Positions 60,157 to 64,000 of a stretch of 64,000 bases of DNA are shown here, piece after piece (position 1 is the first letter of the stretch; the number at the start of each line of letters is the position of its first letter). This stretch comes from Leucaena leucocephala (taxonomy: Eukaryota > Streptophyta > Magnoliopsida > Fabales > Fabaceae): contig CM073522.1 of NCBI GenBank assembly GCA_037074615.1, positions 25,170,962 through 25,234,961 on the forward strand. Reading direction: 5' to 3'. The position numbers were made by a program, and so were the translations under genes. The notes beneath the pieces were generated by a model. That model was given only the letters and a program-made list of their open reading frames with translations. It was not told the origin of the DNA and searched no databases.

Positions 60157-61115
60157 CCCAATAAGTAAACCATTACAGGGGAGGTTATGTCAAGTGAATT
60201 TTGGGAATTTTAAGAGACGCCGTTATGCTGCCGAAATTACGACAAGATGGCAATAGTAGAGAAAGGGACTGATACGTACTGTGTACGTAGGTACTGTCTA
60301 AGGAGGCTGGAAGTGAGTGGACCTAGCCGGTTCATCCAGTCTTTCCTGGGTACTTACGTAGAATGGTAGTTCTCACAGGAATTACCGAATCGGTACAAGA
60401 TCAGTTACTTTCTGAAGATGAAGCGTAGCGGTTATGCTGCCGGATTTCAGGCAGGAAAAGATGCAATAGAGATATAAGAATTTATGTACAAGGCCAGATG
60501 TAAAACAACTTATTAATTAATAATAATTATTGTTTGGCATGTTTGACTGATATATGATAGATACATGCTTATGTATGTAATGTTGGTTGCTGAAAATTAA
60601 CACTATGAACAGTAACCCGTGGGGACATAAGGATATTTGACCCATAATTAAAAATAGTAAATGGATGAATAAGTGCATGATAGTTTTAAGGTAAATAGTA
60701 TATATACCAAGCTTCGATTTGATATATAGTATGACTCATTTGGATGTCTACACAAGGAGATATAAATTATCAAAGTTGGGACCAGAATGCTGGATTCAGG
60801 AGAAAAACGTTGGATGAACAGTAAAGTTTTAACGTTGACTGACGTTGACTTGGTCAATGAATTTCCAACGAGTTATTTTTTTCTGAAAGATAATTGAGTT
60901 AGCTTCAATTATAAATTTGAATCACTTCATTTCGATTTTTGTAGAATTAGTTATGATTTTTCGAAGTCAGGTCACTGATCTGGAATTTGCACAGTGAACA
61001 GTACTCGATAAGAGTAAAACTCCAGATTGAGAAATTAGACTTTAATGACCTTGTAAGTGGTTCTAAATGCTACGAAATGGTCCCTAAGACGTATGAAAGT
61101 AAGGATGTTTCATTT

Positions 61116-61128
61116 TGGTATCAGAGCA
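61116..61128 (+). other. Primer-binding site, initiator-Met tRNA type
   Basis: TGGTATCAGAGCA begins three bases after the LTR end CA (TTT spacer), the standard plant PBS, placing the interior to the right. Confidence 0.9.
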
Positions 61129-61659
61129 AAGGATTCTGGCTTAGGAAATGCTCTGAACAGATAATTTATGGTGTTAGTACAGAATAAGGATAGCACAGAA
61201 CAAAGGGTTCTGGCTCAGAGCATAAGATTCTGGCACAGAACAGAAGGTTCTGGCTCAGTGATGCTCTGGTTTAGTTGGTTTGATTCCTTAAACAAATGAG
61301 AAGTTTGAGTGGTCCTCTCCCTAGAGTATGATATAGGGATGGTGTTCACTGCTTTAGACAGAAGACAGTGACACCCATATGAATGAGGCTGTACCCCGAG
61401 CTTTACAGTCTTACAAAGGATATGATTATGATGGGATAATCTTAGTCAGCCGATACAGTCGAGGTCTCGTGTTTATTAACACAATATGGCTGGACTAAGC
61501 AGAATAATGTTTAAGAAGCAGTTTCCTCTATGGATAGAGACAGAAGCTGATCAGTTCACGACTAAGGAAGCTGCAAGAGTAGCTCGAGGTATCGTGTTGT
61601 GACCAGATACTATAGTGAGGATGCCAGATATCCAAGTTACAACAAGTTAAGTCATAAGT

Positions 61660-62739
61660 CACGATGAGATACGGGCAACCCAGGCTCACCAAGATCAAGA
61701 ACGAGATTCTGTTATCGCTACGGCGGTTGCTGCTGCAGTTGCTAGCTTACAGCAGTCTGAGAAGGAGGTAGTACCAGAAAATGATATAGAACCTGAACCT
61801 TAGCCAGATCATGAGCAGACTGGAATGAATAGACATCAGGTCTCTATAGGAAATAACAATAGCCAGGAAAGTCTGCGAACATGGATGAAACGATTTCATA
61901 AGTTTAACCCGCCCATGTTTGAAGGGACTTTTGACACCCAAGTAGCTGAGGATTGGGTTAGCCAGTTAGAGAAAATTTTTAAGATTTTAGAATGTCCCAC
62001 TGAAAGAAAGGCCCAGCTGGCAGTTTACAAGCTAGAAAAAGATGCAGATAGGTGGTGGAGGAATACATAAGTGATTCTGCACTCAAGAAATATTCCACTT
62101 ACATGGGAAGTATTTCTTGAGCAGTTCAATGAGAGATATTTTCCACAGTCAGTAAGGGATGAACGTGAAGCAGAATTTTTAATATTAAAGCAGGGTGAGC
62201 AAGAACCCTTTGATGATTATCTTGCTAGGTTCATTCGTCTTTCACGATATTCCACTTACCTAAACTGTATGAATGATGAAAGGTGGACCACTGAGAAGTT
62301 AACTCGTGGGTTAAACCCTACATTAAAGGAGAAGGTTTTTCCTAGACGGATACGGAGGTTTAATGAAGCAGTAGAGGTATGCAGGATCACAGAAAAGAAT
62401 GTGCAATACCCAGAAAAGAGTGAGCCTGCTACATTAGTACCATTGAAAGTGATGCCACCAGGTTCCTTGAAAGGGAACAGTAAGAAGAGGAATGGGCCAA
62501 CATATGGGTCAGAAGTTAATAAGAAACAGGGAAGTAGGCCAGGTAGTGGGCCAAGAGAAGTTAATAGGCAACCAAGGCCTAATGTATGTAGGAACTATGG
62601 TCGAGACCATGGTACGAGGCCTTGTCCAGTAGGTCAAGGGTTATGCTATAGGTGTGGTAAGCCTGGACATTATGCCAGGGAGTGTCCACAGAACACAACA
62701 GGCGAGAGATACATGACTCAGGGAAGAGTATATGCCTGA
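61660..62739 (+). pseudogene. Gypsy gag with two nonsense codons
   Basis: One frame reads through two stops: TAG at 61801-61803 and TAA at 62068-62070. From 61825 it encodes FHKFNPPMFEGTFDTQVAED, then WVSQLEKIFKILECP and DADRWW, followed after the TAA by TWEVFLEQFNERYFPQSVRD, FDDYLARFIRLS and a CCHC zinc knuckle, CYRCGKPGHYAREC, near 62646-62687. A second, altered finger (CRNYGRDHGTRPC) lies just before. This is the retrotransposon gag core. It stops at 62739. Similarity to the gag at 1190-2322 suggests both elements are chromovirus-type. Protease and RT should follow but are not recognisable here. Confidence 0.85.
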
Positions 62740-64000
62740 CTGCCAAGGAGATAAGAAAGTAGCCTGCGCCAAATTAAGGTACGAACTTGGTTGTGTTCTG
62801 TTTCCACTGGCCAATGAATGGATAAATCCTGTATGTGATTGGATTGTAATGTCCAGTGTGCATACTATTGAGCTACCCTATACCTAGTATGTTGCCTTTG
62901 TATAAGAATGAGTATGGTTACAGGTTTTAAAAGTAGGAAGTAGAGAAAACATATACAAGATAGTTAGGGTTAGTCAAACCCTTGAATGTTAAAACTTATA
63001 TTATGGCTGAAAGGAGTCCAGGCCACGATGTTATGAGAGATAGGTCGCGACTAAGGGACACAGAAATGCCAGGTCGTGACGAGTAGCGTATGATAGTCGC
63101 GACTAGAAGTCGCAGAGCAGGTGAGTTGCAACTGTGAAGTTCTCAGGTCACAACAAAGATAGCAGAGGCCATATGATAATGAAGGTACCAACCTTGCTGA
63201 AGTCCATCAGCTAGAGGATTGGAATAGCATATGGTAAGCCAGACAGTACAGAGGTGCTGAGGTACGAAAGATCAGTTTAAGACATTATGTAAAAGTAGAT
63301 CCTCTATGTGATAACTAAGAGTAGATCTACGTTGTAGGGGTTTTATTCGGTTAATCTGAATAGAAGACCTAGAAGTTAGATTGTGATTTGCCAGGAATGA
63401 TCCTAGTACATGGCCTAATGGTAAAGACGTGATGGTTAATAGATAAAGAGCTAAATGTTTCCTGAGCAGAGGGATTCCATCACGGAGAAGTAGTAGACCT
63501 AGGGGAGAATACCCTAGAGAACAGAAGTAATAGTGAGAGATGATGAATGAGATCCATGAGAATTAAGGATCAAGAGAAAGGCCATTAAGGAACCGTAGTC
63601 CGGTCAAGAATAGTCTGGGACTGATGGATAGATAGAAGAAGTTAAGAGATAGTAAAGAGGTAGCCACAGTTAAGAGATAAAGTGACTCCCCTATTCTCTA
63701 TGTAAGATAAAGTAATGAAGGGTTGAGTCTATACTCTGGTAAGAGGGAAGTGTGGCAACCTAAGTAAGATAGACAGATAATGCGATAGATAGTATGATCA
63801 GATGATGATCTGACAAATAATATGATAATGAAAATATGTTTTGAGGCTTACTTAGATTGTTACGATATCTAATGGATGGTTGAGCAAAATATGATGATGA
63901 TATAGCTTATGTTGCTATAAGATGAGATAGTTGCATCTCCTTGCAGTTGTCAAAGGATGACATGCATGTTAGAGTATGCTATGACGAATAGATACTCCCC
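62740..64000 (+). other. Decayed interior of the gypsy element with a TCGCGAC array
   Basis: No coding frame is recognisable. A short array of GGTCGCGAC/GTCGTGAC motifs lies at about 63010-63160, as in the LTR at 56825. The rest looks like non-coding or rearranged element sequence with A-rich, GATA-rich stretches. Confidence 0.5.

Larger units (their letters stand above)
57485..61112 (+). mobile_element. 5' LTR of a gypsy element running off the right edge
   Basis: It begins TGTAACACCCTAATTTTTAG and ends AAGGATGTTTCA, directly followed by a PBS, so it is a 5' LTR on the plus strand. The presumed duplication is GCTGA (57480-57484); its partner is outside. It resembles the solo LTR at 51711 along its full length, with TATA at 59764-59771 and the hairpin at about 60137. 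Confidence 0.9.

Overview
The window is plant nuclear DNA, most likely from a eudicot. It is AT-rich and dominated by LTR retrotransposons. The primer-binding sites match plant initiator-Met and Asp tRNAs, the retroelements are Ty3/gypsy (Athila-like and long-LTR chromovirus-like) and Ty1/copia, and the one host gene I recognise belongs to the plant UPF0496 (DUF677) family. I cannot name the species. I see no rRNA gene, no functional tRNA gene, no CRISPR array and no bacterial operon.

Layout. 1-7496: a minus-strand Ty3/gypsy element runs off the left edge, with decayed RT, protease and gag, a PBS, and a 4.9-kb 5' LTR whose far end sits 44 bp inside a second LTR of the same type. 7497-10979: the 3' part of a CACTA-type DNA transposon with a broken Ulp1-like (C48) protease, split by a 1.8-kb solo LTR with an ATTAT target duplication. 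10980-11155: a MULE transposase SWIM-finger scrap. 11156-19970: CACTA-like sequence carrying a long LTR (11292-17758), with another LTR nested in it (13217-16582, duplication GTATA), and a complete 1.4-kb non-autonomous CACTA element (17808-19203, duplication ATT).

20980-24284: a two-exon UPF0496 gene on the minus strand, probably a pseudogene because of a nonsense codon and a frameshift early in exon 2. Its intron holds a 520-bp fold-back element and AT microsatellites. 24285-27332: AT-rich intergenic DNA. 27333-33641: an old, full-length but coding-dead copia-type element (duplication TATCT). 33642-37996: intergenic and LTR-like DNA with a SINE (about 36692-36876, 17-bp duplication). 37997-49602: a nearly intact, young Athila-like element (LTRs about 1.2% diverged by hand count, duplication TTGGT), damaged mainly by one missing base in the integrase.

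50432-64000: a nested stack. A minus-strand copia element is split by a solo gypsy LTR (51711-55282, duplication ACATT) and cut at 56288 by a second gypsy LTR. That LTR is itself cut at 57484 by a third element (LTR 57485-61112, PBS, broken gag) that runs off the right edge.

I found no convincing new molecular system. The most interesting material is a conserved hairpin in four related long LTRs, TCGCGAC/GTCGTGAC arrays shared by elements that otherwise look unrelated, repeated LTR-into-LTR insertion, and clean insertion junctions that let the history be read directly. All distances and identities here were judged by eye; no alignment or database search was run.
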